NCBI GenBank assembly: GCA_964471825.1 | Contig: CAYYKD010000012.1 | Location: forward strand, 1-64,000 | Source of the DNA: CAYYKD01 sp964471825 | GTDB lineage: Bacteria; Spirochaetota; GWE2-31-10; CAYYKD01 | DNA: 64,000 nucleotides | Reading direction: 5' to 3' | In this document: positions 37,236-45,264 of the stretch, piece after piece | Layout of the letters: each line of letters begins with the position of its first letter | Position numbering within the stretch: position 1 is the stretch's first letter | Position numbers and translations under genes: made by a program | Notes under the pieces: model-generated | Database searches by the model: none | Told to the model about the DNA's origin: nothing | What the model saw: only the letters and a program-made list of their open reading frames with translations

Positions 37236-37248
37236 GTCATATGGTGTC
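37236..37248 (-). promoter_or_regulatory. Accessory-region 13-bp motif, copy 3
   Basis: Minus-strand GACACCATATGAC, upstream of the dynamin operon (320 bases from its first start) and downstream of the ATPase gene. Confidence 0.45.
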
Positions 37249-37325
37249 ACGATATGATAAAATTAATACAAAAGGATTTATCCATGTGATTTAAAATAGA
37301 TTAGATTTGAGGAGTCTGTTGCAGT

Positions 37326-38591
37326 TTAAGTGTTGTTTGTTAAAAAATCCCATATTTGAATATGTTTAATCCCTTTGATATTACCGATTGAAATATCATC
37401 CATTGACACGACTATTTTTTCATAGTTGTCATCTATCAGTTGCAGGTTACCAAACTCCCTCTCGATAACAGTTTCATCCGACAGGTGATAACAAACCTGA
37501 ATATATTGTGTAGTTCCGTTTTTCTCTGCTACAAAGTCAATCTCTTTATCTTTGATTCTACCTACAGATACACTGTATCCGTTTCGTCTCAGATTTAGAT
37601 AAATAATGTTTTCTAAATACCTGCTAAGATTTTTATCAAAACCTGATGTCAAATAATACTTAAATCCAAGGTCGTTTAAATAATATTTTTTTTCGTTTAG
37701 CAATATCTCTTTGCCTTTGATATCAAACTTTTCAACACCATGTATAAAAAAAGTGTTTTCTATAAAAGCAAGATAGTTACTGATGGTTTCGTTATTAGTT
37801 TTAATTTTGTTTGATGTTAAGAATTTTACGATTTTATTTGTCGAAAAAAAACTGCCGACAGAGTCGATTAAAAAATTCACCAATCGTTCAAGAATAACTG
37901 TATCCCTAACTTTATATCGATTCACAATATCTTTTAATAGAATAGAATCTTTTAGTGATGATAGATAATTTCTTTTTAACTCATTTTCTTTAAAATGAAG
38001 TGTTTCAGGCATACCGCTCTCTTGAACATACCTTAAAAACGAATCTTTATTTTTTGCGATATTATAGAAGTCGCAGTATTCATCAAATCCAAATGGAAAC
38101 ACCTCAAATAGGATATACCGCCCTGTCAGATAAGTTGACAATTCTGTAGATAGGAGATTTGAGTTTGATCCTGTAATAAACACCTCGTATTCGGCAGTAT
38201 AGTCTTGTGAGATCGAATTTACCGCATTTTCCCAGCCGTTAATCTCCTGAATCTCATCAATAAAAATGTAAACTTTACCTATCGGCTTGATTTTAGATTT
38301 ATATTCATCTATTACCGATATCAATACCGATGAGTCATTGATATAGTCAAGTTCATACAGATCCTTATTTATGTAAAGTATATTTTTAGGATTTATATTA
38401 AGTTTTATGATAAGATGATTAATAATCATTCTGAATATGTAGCTTTTACCGACTCTTCGCTGCCCTACTATTACCTTAACAAGAGGATTGCCTATATATG
38501 ATGTTATTTTTTCCAAATATGATTCTCTTTTAAGTCCGTTAAACTGAAATGGATTATTCCAAAAATTGCACCTCTCAATTACTTCAAACAT
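37326..38591 (-). CDS. AAA+ ATPase with DUF4143 C-terminal domain
   Basis: A 421-residue ATP-binding protein. Walker A is VGQRRVGKSY, Walker B is FIDEIQEINGWENAVN, sensor 1 is ITGSNSNLL, and STYLTGRYILFEVFPFGFDEY is the hallmark of the AAA_14 group. The C-terminal DUF4143 region includes VSVGRIKDKEIDFVAEKNG, a PD-(D/E)xK-like nuclease core. The family is widespread in mobile and defence regions; its role is poorly known. The ATG at 38591 follows GAGAGG; the longer frame would begin with an unsupported TTG at 38627. It is monocistronic, with a control region holding two copies of the 13-bp motif 320 bases upstream. Confidence 0.85.
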   Translation of the reverse strand: MFEVIERCNFWNNPFQFNGLKRESYLEKITSYIGNPLVKVIVGQRRVGKSYIFRMIINHLIIKLNINPKNILYINKDLYELDYINDSSVLISVIDEYKSKIKPIGKVYIFIDEIQEINGWENAVNSISQDYTAEYEVFITGSNSNLLSTELSTYLTGRYILFEVFPFGFDEYCDFYNIAKNKDSFLRYVQESGMPETLHFKENELKRNYLSSLKDSILLKDIVNRYKVRDTVILERLVNFLIDSVGSFFSTNKIVKFLTSNKIKTNNETISNYLAFIENTFFIHGVEKFDIKGKEILLNEKKYYLNDLGFKYYLTSGFDKNLSRYLENIIYLNLRRNGYSVSVGRIKDKEIDFVAEKNGTTQYIQVCYHLSDETVIEREFGNLQLIDDNYEKIVVSMDDISIGNIKGIKHIQIWDFLTNNT

Positions 38592-38748
38592 ACCTTTAAA
38601 AACCTCTCTATTTATCCTAAAGTTCAATCATAATTGAAACATATTCATATGTCAATAGATTTATTGCAGTTTCGGTTGCAATTCCTACTGAGTCGTATGT
38701 TAAAAAGATAAAATCAAGTTAACACAGTTTATTATATATTATGGACAC

Positions 38749-38781
38749 CTCTAATTACCCTAGTTTTTAGGGTAATTAGAG
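38749..38781. repeat. Perfect 14-bp stem-loop upstream of the ATPase gene
   Basis: CTCTAATTACCCTA and TAGGGTAATTAGAG pair perfectly around a 5-base loop. No T-tract follows on either strand, so it is not a standard terminator. It lies in the 376-base space between the ATPase start and the histidine-kinase stop. Confidence 0.8.
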
Positions 38782-38909
38782 CCTGAAATACCATTCCTCT
38801 CCCACAAGGGCATGGAGAAATAATGTATTTCGAAGTGACCTTATATTTTTTGTTCAAATTTTATCGCAAATGATCGAATACTATCCATCAAGCAATAAAA
38901 ACAATATAC

Positions 38910-38934
38910 GACACCATGCATGTCAATTGGTGTC
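38910..38934. promoter_or_regulatory. Two overlapping copies of the 13-bp motif (copy 4)
   Basis: Plus-strand GACACCATGCATGTC (two bases longer) overlaps GTCAATTGGTGTC, which on the minus strand reads GACACCAATTGAC. The composite GACAC...GTGTC is itself palindromic. It could control the minus-strand ATPase gene. Confidence 0.45.
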
Positions 38935-38967
38935 ATAGTTAAAATTTATAGTTAAGATTTATCATAG

Positions 38968-40944
38968 TTATGATTTATCAATGAACAAATCAAATTCAAG
39001 AATAACTTTTGTCCCGCCTACACGCTCTATTCCAATCTTACCTTCAATCTGCTGAGTCAACATATATACAAGCTGCATTCCAAATCCCGTTGAGTTTTTA
39101 AAATCAATATTTTCCGGGATTCCGTTGCCGTCATCTTGAACAATTAAAGATACATGACCTTCGTTTAATGAAACAAAGATTGACACTGTACCATGTTTTT
39201 TTTCGGTAAAAGCATATTTCATAATGTTTGTGAGCAATTCATTAACAATTATTCCTATAGGAGTTAATAATTGTATATTTATAATAAAATCCTCAATATG
39301 GGTCTTTATTTCTACAATACTGTTGTTAGAGTAAGAACCAATTATTTCCTTAGCAAGCGGTTCAAGATAATCTTTTATGGAGAGCTCTCTAAAATTGTCA
39401 GTACAATACAGTTTTTCGTACAACATAATCATACTTTGCACACGATTTTCAGCATCTTTCAATGAACTAATAACGGATTGATCGCTTTCAGCTGAGATTT
39501 GAAGAGTTAAAAGCCCTTTAATTGTGCTCATATTATTTTTTATACGATGATGAACCTCTTTTAATAGAAGTTCTTTTTCCAAAAGCAGTGACTTTATTTT
39601 TTGTTCTGCTTCTTTCATTGCTGTAATATCAGTGTGAATTCCTGCCATTCTGATCGGTTTTCCATCTTTATCGCGTTTGACAACTTTTGCACTGTCAAGA
39701 ATCCAGCGGTATTTTCCGTCTTTCCCGAGCATACGGTATTCCATTCTGTGTGAATTTGTTCTTCCTTCCAGGTGATCCTCAATCGATTTCCAGGCAACCT
39801 CCCGATCGTCCGGATGGTGGAGATCCGTCCATTGTTTTACTGAAAACTCTATTTCCTGAAGAGTGTACCCCAACATCTCAGCCCATCTTTCATTTCGTTT
39901 TACTTCTCCCGTTTTTATATTCCAGTCCCAATATCCTGTCTGACTTCCATCCAGAACTAATTTTAGTCTCTCTTCACTCTCTTCAAGAGCTGCTGTTCTT
40001 TTTTTTACCTGATATCTGAGTAATCTTATCCAAAAAAATAAAAAAATTACCAAAAAAATTGAAATCAGTATTGAAATATAGAGCCAATTAGGTACGGCTA
40101 ATCTGGTTTTCTCTGAATAAAGCCATTTATTCATTATTTGATAATAGATAGAATTCTGGTCTTTCTTCCATAATTTAAGATATTTATCGATTATATCCAA
40201 TAATTCAGAGTTTTTACCATCCTGTGTTGCAAAATAAACTCCAACAGGGGAAAATACGATAGAACTCATTTTAACATTGTACTTGTAGGAATTAAGAACT
40301 CCGAACATATGCGGAATAACACCTGCATCAACTTTCTTTTCTGCAACTGCACGTAAAATCTCTTCATCCGTAGTATATTTTATAAATTCCGGGTAAATAT
40401 CAAATTTGACACAAAGATCTTGAAATTCTTTAGGGAAAAAACCTCCCTTAGTTAACGCCACTTTCTTAGAATTTAAATCCAAAATACTCTGGATATTTAA
40501 ATCATTTATAATGACATTAGCCCAATCAACATATGCCGGTTCTTTTGAAAAATCATAAATCAAATCGCGCTCTTTTGTATATGCCAATGATACTTTTAGA
40601 TCAACTTCACCATTTTTAAGTTTTTCAAGACCGGCTTTCCACTCATCCATAATGTAAATAATATTAAGTGATTCTTTGCGGCCTATCTCATCCAGCATAT
40701 CAATAAATAATCCACGAGGTACCCCATGAGGATCTAAAAAACTGTCAGGCCAGGATTCATTTATACTTACTTTAATTGTTTTTTTATAGGAATTCGATAC
40801 GCCTCTATCTGAACTGATGCTGATTGAAGTGTTTATTGGTGTTGGATTATTGTTTTGATTCATTTTTTTACTAAAAATTATTATTAAAGTTATAAACACT
40901 GTTATGCTGACTGATATAAAAACAATAAAACCTTTTTTTTTCAT
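38968..40944 (-). CDS. Sensor histidine kinase: periplasmic SBP_bac_3 sensor, PAS, HisKA_2
   Basis: A 658-residue membrane kinase. An N-terminal signal anchor (5-25) is followed by an extracellular solute-binding family 3 domain (about 55-275: ESWPDSFLDPHGVPRGLFIDML, then DWANVIIND and ALTKGGFF). Then come a membrane helix (286-306), a PAS/PAC fold (~320-445), a HisKA_2 phosphoacceptor (EVHHRIKNNMSTIKGLL, H465/H466) and an HATPase_c domain (NELLTNIMKYAF, DDGNGIPENI). It presumably senses an amino-acid-like solute and phosphorylates the REC-PAS-PAS protein whose gene lies 73 bases upstream on the same strand. Confidence 0.88.
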   Translation of the reverse strand: MKKKGFIVFISVSITVFITLIIIFSKKMNQNNNPTPINTSISISSDRGVSNSYKKTIKVSINESWPDSFLDPHGVPRGLFIDMLDEIGRKESLNIIYIMDEWKAGLEKLKNGEVDLKVSLAYTKERDLIYDFSKEPAYVDWANVIINDLNIQSILDLNSKKVALTKGGFFPKEFQDLCVKFDIYPEFIKYTTDEEILRAVAEKKVDAGVIPHMFGVLNSYKYNVKMSSIVFSPVGVYFATQDGKNSELLDIIDKYLKLWKKDQNSIYYQIMNKWLYSEKTRLAVPNWLYISILISIFLVIFLFFWIRLLRYQVKKRTAALEESEERLKLVLDGSQTGYWDWNIKTGEVKRNERWAEMLGYTLQEIEFSVKQWTDLHHPDDREVAWKSIEDHLEGRTNSHRMEYRMLGKDGKYRWILDSAKVVKRDKDGKPIRMAGIHTDITAMKEAEQKIKSLLLEKELLLKEVHHRIKNNMSTIKGLLTLQISAESDQSVISSLKDAENRVQSMIMLYEKLYCTDNFRELSIKDYLEPLAKEIIGSYSNNSIVEIKTHIEDFIINIQLLTPIGIIVNELLTNIMKYAFTEKKHGTVSIFVSLNEGHVSLIVQDDGNGIPENIDFKNSTGFGMQLVYMLTQQIEGKIGIERVGGTKVILEFDLFIDKS

Positions 40945-41017
40945 AAATATTTATCCTTGCTAATATTTAATACTTCTCTTTTTCATTCATATATCTTCTT
41001 ACACCGATATTTTAACT

Positions 41018-42196
41018 TCATTGAGATTTATCTGTTATATCAAGCATTATTCCATTAAAAACTATTTCATCTTTTTTTAACATCGGTCGGGACAACCCCC
41101 GAAACCACCTTATCCCATTAACTGTTAAAAGACGTCCTTCAAAATTCCAGTCCTTACATTGCGTTATCGCATCACTGATAGAACTCATAAATCTCTCTTT
41201 GTCATCAGGGTGAACCTGTTCTCCAAGATTCCACTCTTTCGAGTTGGGATCATCTGAAAAACCGAAAATATCATTTGCTCTCGGACTTATATAATAAAAC
41301 CCCGTTTTTCCGTCTTTATGGGCATAAAACTGATAAATAATCCCCGGTACATTTGCAGCCATGTCATTTAACATTTGCTCTCTTTCCCGCAATTCATCCA
41401 GCATTCTATACTCTTCAGTTACATCTCTAAAAACTAAAACAACCCCGACAATATTCCCCTCTTTATCCTTAATCGGCGAACCGGAATCAGATATTTGATA
41501 TTCATTTCCATCTTTTGATATCAGGAGAGTATGGTTGGCAAGGCCGACAATCTCCCCGTTTTCTATAACAGATTTCACCGGATTTAAAGCAGCTTTATTT
41601 GTCTGTGCATTAACTATATTGAAAATATCATCAATGAATCTATCTTTTGCATCAGCAAATGACCATCCGGTCAATCTTTCAGCAATAGGGTTCATTCTCG
41701 TGACTTTTCCTTCAATATCTGTGGCAATAACGGCATCTCCTATTGATTGAAGTGTGATCGCAAGTGATTCTTCACTTTCACGAAGAGCCTTCTCTTTTTC
41801 TTTCTCTCTTAATTTTGCATCAAAAAGTTTAAATGCCATTTTTATCGAAGCATCAATAACCGTAATACCGGAACTTTTTATAATATAACCGTAAGAAGTG
41901 ATTTTCTCTGTCTTTTCAACAATTTCCGGTTCACTATGACTTGACAAAAATACAATCGGAATATCATATTTTTGTAAAATAAGTTCAGCGGTTTGTGTTC
42001 CGTCAAGGTTAGAACCAAGATTTATATCCATTAGAATGAGGTCTATTTCAGGTGTTTCTTTTATTATCTCTATTGCTCTATCACCATTAATTGCAATAAT
42101 TACATTATAGCCATATTTTTCGAGTGACACTTTCTCCGTGATTCCTATTATTACTTCATCTTCAACGAGTAAAATAGTCTTCTTTTGTTTTAACAT
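41018..42196 (-). CDS. Response regulator with two PAS domains (REC-PAS-PAS)
   Basis: A 392-residue cytoplasmic protein. The receiver domain (about 5-125) has the acidic pocket E12/D13, the phosphorylation site D57 (LILMDINL), T/S in FLSSH and a late Lys (K103). Two PAS domains follow (about 140-270 with SIGDAVIATDIEGKVTRMNPIAERLTGW, and 275-392). There is no DNA-binding or catalytic output domain, so signalling must pass through protein contacts or ligand sensing. It is transcribed ahead of the HisKA_2 kinase, its probable partner. Confidence 0.87.
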   Translation of the reverse strand: MLKQKKTILLVEDEVIIGITEKVSLEKYGYNVIIAINGDRAIEIIKETPEIDLILMDINLGSNLDGTQTAELILQKYDIPIVFLSSHSEPEIVEKTEKITSYGYIIKSSGITVIDASIKMAFKLFDAKLREKEKEKALRESEESLAITLQSIGDAVIATDIEGKVTRMNPIAERLTGWSFADAKDRFIDDIFNIVNAQTNKAALNPVKSVIENGEIVGLANHTLLISKDGNEYQISDSGSPIKDKEGNIVGVVLVFRDVTEEYRMLDELREREQMLNDMAANVPGIIYQFYAHKDGKTGFYYISPRANDIFGFSDDPNSKEWNLGEQVHPDDKERFMSSISDAITQCKDWNFEGRLLTVNGIRWFRGLSRPMLKKDEIVFNGIMLDITDKSQ

Positions 42197-42266
42197 TATA
42201 TTTCCTTGATTTAGAAAAAATACGATTATAGTTTATTTATTACAGAAAATCAAGGGAATATTCATG

Positions 42267-42641
42267 TTAGAGCAAATGCGATGCTAGAGCAAATGCATAC
42301 TCTTCTTCATGTTCTATCGTATAGTTGATCAACTCATAAGCCCGGTCTGTTGTGATCAGCGTCTCACTAACCATCCTCACTTTGTCAAATAGCGGTACAT
42401 CATCCCCGTCCTGATAATATGCAGAATAAATAAGGTCATCCGATGTCATATCCTCGTTGTCATCAACCTTAACAAGCTCTGCAAGTGTGCATTTATCATC
42501 ACCTTTTCGTATAGTTAAGAATCTGTCTCTCTTTTCGGGATCACTTACAAACAGAAGAAAACCTGAGTTAAATCTTTCCCAGATGGACTCTGTCATAAAC
42601 TTTTTGTGTTCAACAGTATCAAACTCTTCATCCTCTAACAT
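42267..42641 (-). CDS. Acidic protein of unknown function
   Basis: I do not recognise this 124-residue acidic protein; it has no membrane segment. The sequence is Asp/Glu-rich and predicted mostly helical. AAAGGAGG lies six bases before the ATG. It lies between the sensory pair and the toxin-antitoxin genes, with a copy of the 13-bp motif 42 bases upstream of its start, so it may belong to the same regulated set. Confidence 0.7.
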   Translation of the reverse strand: MLEDEEFDTVEHKKFMTESIWERFNSGFLLFVSDPEKRDRFLTIRKGDDKCTLAELVKVDDNEDMTSDDLIYSAYYQDGDDVPLFDKVRMVSETLITTDRAYELINYTIEHEEEYAFALASHLL

Positions 42642-42682
42642 AATTGCCTCCTTTGATAATCCAAATATAACAAATTTAGAGT

Positions 42683-42695
42683 GACATATAATGTC
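42683..42695 (-). promoter_or_regulatory. Accessory-region 13-bp motif, copy 5
   Basis: GACATTATATGTC on the minus strand (a true palindrome apart from its centre), 42 bases upstream of the 124-residue gene. The plus-strand flank TCGGGGTGAGAATAAAAT is almost repeated beside copy 6. Confidence 0.45.
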
Positions 42696-42794
42696 GGGGT
42701 GAGAATAAAATTTAATACTTGAAAAAATCTATTTGTTATGGTATTAAATATAAGATAAATCATTTGTTAAGAGAATATATACGGTCAGGTAAAT

Positions 42795-43124
42795 ATGAAC
42801 AATTTAAATTTTGAGATAACATCCGAATTAAATTCTCTCGTTGAAAAGATTAAAAATAAAATATCAGTAAAAAAAATAATCCTCTTTGGTTCCTATGCCT
42901 ATGGCGTTCCAAAAAAAGACAGCGACATTGACCTGTGTGTTATAACAGAGGATAAAAGGCGAAAAATTGAGATCCTCTGGGATATTCAGGAAGCAATTTA
43001 CCAAACAGCTAAACACTCTGTGGATGTGATAGTTTCTAAACCGGATGAGTTCCTTGATCGTGCTGACTCCGTATCGACTATTGAAAAGACAATCTCTCAA
43101 AAAGGATTTATTCTTTATGGATAA
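42795..43124 (+). CDS. MNT-type nucleotidyltransferase (antitoxin of HEPN/MNT pair)
   Basis: A 109-residue minimal nucleotidyltransferase. The signature ILFGSYAYGVPKKDSDIDLCV (about 32-52) carries the GS and D-x-D catalytic residues. In HEPN/MNT toxin-antitoxin systems this protein AMPylates and neutralises a HEPN ribonuclease encoded just downstream. Here only a 14-codon start of such a partner remains (43117-43161). A GGT element precedes the ATG. The lone copy may be a remnant or act on another HEPN protein. Confidence 0.87.
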   Translation: MNNLNFEITSELNSLVEKIKNKISVKKIILFGSYAYGVPKKDSDIDLCVITEDKRRKIEILWDIQEAIYQTAKHSVDVIVSKPDEFLDRADSVSTIEKTISQKGFILYG

Positions 43125-43161
43125 AAGTAAAGAATACCTTGAGTGGTTAATTGCTAAATAA
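43117..43161 (+). pseudogene. Truncated HEPN-toxin remnant
   Basis: An ATG overlapping the end of the nucleotidyltransferase gene opens a frame reading MDKSKEYLEWLIAK and then TAA. The position, the overlap and the opening resemble the N-terminus of HEPN-domain toxins. The remainder is missing: unrelated sequence and the end of the next minus-strand gene follow. A deletion after the start is the likeliest explanation; the match rests on 14 residues. Confidence 0.5.
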
Positions 43162-43171
43162 TGTGAATCGC

Positions 43172-43567
43172 CTACAGTAAAAATCTTTTTAAATCAAATA
43201 ATTTTCCAAACATCACATAGTGTTTATCTTTTTCGAATAATGTTAGACTGTTTTCAACACACTGCGTAGCTATAATCAGATCACTCAACGGTATTGTCAG
43301 CCCGTTTTTTTTCATTACAAACCCGTAGTAACCGACTTTATCAAAAAGTGCTTTATCTGTTTCTACATAATTTAAACCATCAAGATAGTTTTTAAGATCA
43401 AGATAATTATTTTCAGTTTTAACGCCATAGAGTATCTCTGATATAATAATTCCATTAATGTAGATTTTGTTTTCATCGAGAAGATCATCGATTTTGTCAT
43501 TAAGTTCCGGGTTCCTTTCAGCAAAATAGTCAATCCAAATACTTGTATCGATCATATATTTGCTCAT
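43172..43567 (-). CDS. vapC: PIN-domain toxin (VapC-type ribonuclease)
   Basis: A 131-residue PIN nuclease. The first conserved Asp is in MIDTSIWIDYF, an acidic residue follows in IISEILYG, and the third Asp is in PLSDLIIATQC with a late acidic site. PIN toxins cut RNA. The ATG overlaps the end of the antitoxin gene upstream by four bases, giving a classical antitoxin-toxin pair. It is the first of three PIN modules between 43 and 45.2 kb. Confidence 0.9.
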   Translation of the reverse strand: MSKYMIDTSIWIDYFAERNPELNDKIDDLLDENKIYINGIIISEILYGVKTENNYLDLKNYLDGLNYVETDKALFDKVGYYGFVMKKNGLTIPLSDLIIATQCVENSLTLFEKDKHYVMFGKLFDLKRFLL

Positions 43568-43767
43568 TTAAGTATATCCAATCCCCGAAGATCATCGATA
43601 TTGATATCCAAGTTAATCTTTCCTCTTAATGACTTTATTTTATCCCGCTTAAGCTTTTTTAAATACTCATTAACCGATAAATTTATCAAATAAGTCCTAT
43701 TCTTAATCCCGCTCACCTTTACTGCTTCATTAATTATTTCATCATCTATATTTAGTGTCAATCTCAT
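43564..43767 (-). CDS. vapB: VapB-type antitoxin
   Basis: A 67-residue antitoxin. The opening MRLTLNIDDEIINEAVKVSGI is the ribbon-helix-helix strand and first helix of the VapB/DUF2191 group, and the basic middle and acidic C-terminus are typical of toxin-wrapping tails. It is transcribed before its PIN toxin with a four-base overlap and should bind and repress its own promoter. Confidence 0.85.
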   Translation of the reverse strand: MRLTLNIDDEIINEAVKVSGIKNRTYLINLSVNEYLKKLKRDKIKSLRGKINLDINIDDLRGLDILK

Positions 43768-43861
43768 GCCTACTCCATATACATATTATACATACATATT
43801 TAGAATATGCAAATCAAATTTAAATAAAAACATGATTATCGGGTTTATCAACCGACACAAC

Positions 43862-43903
43862 TCATGAAATCATATTGACAATTCATGAACGGAATGCTAA
43901 TAT
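43862..43903 (+). promoter_or_regulatory. Promoter with overlapping operator-like inverted repeat
   Basis: A near-perfect promoter: TTGACA (43875-43880), a 17-base spacer and TAATAT (43898-43903), 17 bases before the antitoxin start. The inverted repeat TCATGAA (43862-43868) and TTCATGA (43882-43888) brackets the -35 box, which fits autoregulation by the ribbon-helix-helix antitoxin. Confidence 0.75.
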
Positions 43904-43920
43904 AAAATCGGGAGACAAAA

Positions 43921-44193
43921 ATGGCAAACTTGCAGGTTAAAGATATTGATCCATTGCTTTACGATGCATTAAGGCATATAGCAAAAAGAGAACACAGGTC
44001 GATCAGCCAGGAAGTTATTAAAATCATTGAAACATATATAAATATGCCGAATATTAAACAGAAAAACGCAACAGAGGAGTTTCTGAAGCTCGCAGGTTCA
44101 TGGGATGATGACAGGAGTGCTGATGAGATAGCTAATGAAATCAGGCGATCAAGACGAGAGGGCGAGAGGTTTAATAATGGCATTTTTGATTGA
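43921..44193 (+). CDS. FitA-like ribbon-helix-helix antitoxin
   Basis: A 90-residue antitoxin of the Arc/FitA type. The start MANLQVKDIDPLLYDALRHI, with AKREHRSISQEVIKIIETYI, is the usual beta-strand and two-helix fold of plasmid-stability RHH proteins. CGGGAG precedes the ATG. It overlaps the downstream toxin gene by 17 bases. The promoter and inverted-repeat operator upstream fit self-repression. Confidence 0.88.
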   Translation: MANLQVKDIDPLLYDALRHIAKREHRSISQEVIKIIETYINMPNIKQKNATEEFLKLAGSWDDDRSADEIANEIRRSRREGERFNNGIFD

Positions 44194-44581
44194 TACTGAT
44201 ATTTTAATTTACAGCTTGAAAGACTATGCGGTTGTAAACGAAAACTTTAAAAAGCACTTAAACACACCAAAGGCAATCTCTATAATCACCTATGGGGAGC
44301 TGTATTTTGGTGCTAAAAAATCAAAAAATATCGAAAAGAATACAGCGATTGCCACACGAGTTTCTGAAAATTTTGAAGTAATTAATGTTGATAAAACTAT
44401 TATAGAGTGTTTCGGAGAGCTTAAAGCCAACTTACAGAAAACAGGAGCCATCATAAGCGACTTTGACCTGATTATCGGGGCAACAGCACTCTCATTTAAC
44501 CTCACTGTTGTAACTAATAATGATACTCACTTCAATAAAATACCCGGCTTAAAAGTTGTAAATTGGACAAAGTCTAACTAG
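44177..44581 (+). CDS. PIN-domain toxin (FitB/VapC-like)
   Basis: A 134-residue PIN ribonuclease. The acidic positions are in FLIDTDILIYSL, ITYGELYFGA and ISDFDLIIGATAL, with the N/D in NNDTHF. The start at 44177 is chosen because AGAGG lies upstream and MAFLIDTD is the normal start of this family; a longer frame from 44135 has no ribosome site. It is the toxin of the pair with the preceding RHH antitoxin. Confidence 0.88.
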   Translation: MAFLIDTDILIYSLKDYAVVNENFKKHLNTPKAISIITYGELYFGAKKSKNIEKNTAIATRVSENFEVINVDKTIIECFGELKANLQKTGAIISDFDLIIGATALSFNLTVVTNNDTHFNKIPGLKVVNWTKSN

Positions 44582-44612
44582 TGCTGTAATCACAGCCATA
44601 GAAATTAATCAT

Positions 44613-44625
44613 GTCAAATAGTGTC
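44613..44625 (-). promoter_or_regulatory. Accessory-region 13-bp motif, copy 6
   Basis: Minus-strand GACACTATTTGAC, between two convergent toxin genes where no promoter is expected. It may be left over from rearrangement, which weakens a pure operator interpretation. It shares a further ~20 bases of flank with copy 5. Confidence 0.4.
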
Positions 44626-44641
44626 GTGGTGAGAATAAAAA

Positions 44642-45016
44642 TTAATAAACTTTAAAATTATGATATTTTGACATTTCGGTAAAGTGTTTATCGAGTGTAT
44701 AAATATGAAGATTGTTTTGAATTATGTTTTGAGCAATTATAAGGTCGGCAATACCGATACCATTTAGACCGTTTTTAAAATTGACTGTCTGCATATTTAT
44801 AATACCATTCCAATCAATATTAAGTTTGAAGATCGAAAGGGACAACAAAAGATCTTTTAAATTATCTTCTCCTCGTCTGATCAATGATGGCAAAAGCTCT
44901 GTTAGAATTATCTCATTAATGCAAAGGGTGTTACTGTCAATCAGATCATTTAAGTCTTGTGCATTGCCAACCCCTCGAAAAAATGCAATCCAAACCGATG
45001 AATCAACAAGTATCAT
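44642..45016 (-). CDS. vapC: PIN-domain toxin (VapC-type)
   Basis: A 124-residue PIN ribonuclease. Conserved acidic residues lie in MILVDSSVWIAFF, IILTELLPSL and GIADLIIAQN. The start overlaps the end of its VapB-type antitoxin by four bases. It differs clearly in sequence from the two other PIN toxins nearby, so these are separate acquisitions and not a recent duplication. Confidence 0.9.
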   Translation of the reverse strand: MILVDSSVWIAFFRGVGNAQDLNDLIDSNTLCINEIILTELLPSLIRRGEDNLKDLLLSLSIFKLNIDWNGIINMQTVNFKNGLNGIGIADLIIAQNIIQNNLHIYTLDKHFTEMSKYHNFKVY

Positions 45017-45210
45017 CTTAACCGTCCACGGGAAATGTCCAGATCAATATCGATATCAACTTTTCCAAAATAGTCTTTTAATCCGGATATTTTATTTTTT
45101 TGAATCAGATTTTGGAGAGCAACTTTTATTAGCTCGGTTTTTGTGTTGATATGTGTTAATGCCATCGCCTCACGAATCAGTTCTGTTGGTAAATCAAGGG
45201 TTGTTCTCAT
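45013..45210 (-). CDS. vapB: VapB-type antitoxin
   Basis: A 65-residue antitoxin with the DUF2191/VapB opening MRTTLDLPTELIREAMALTH and an acidic tail (KVDIDIDLDISRG). It lies ahead of the third PIN toxin, with a four-base overlap of stop and start. Confidence 0.87.
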   Translation of the reverse strand: MRTTLDLPTELIREAMALTHINTKTELIKVALQNLIQKNKISGLKDYFGKVDIDIDLDISRGRLR

Positions 45211-45264
45211 ATATCACCTCTTAAGCATAACTATACAATATTTTATATGCACTTGCAAGACTTT

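Larger units (their letters stand above)
36917..37325. other. 409-base control region upstream of the dynamin operon
   Basis: Very AT-rich, with no gene found. It holds a promoter-like pair at 36981-37012 and one copy of the 13-bp motif at 37236-37248, both readable toward the operon. The downstream end of the AAA/DUF4143 ATPase gene lies at its far side. Confidence 0.55.
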
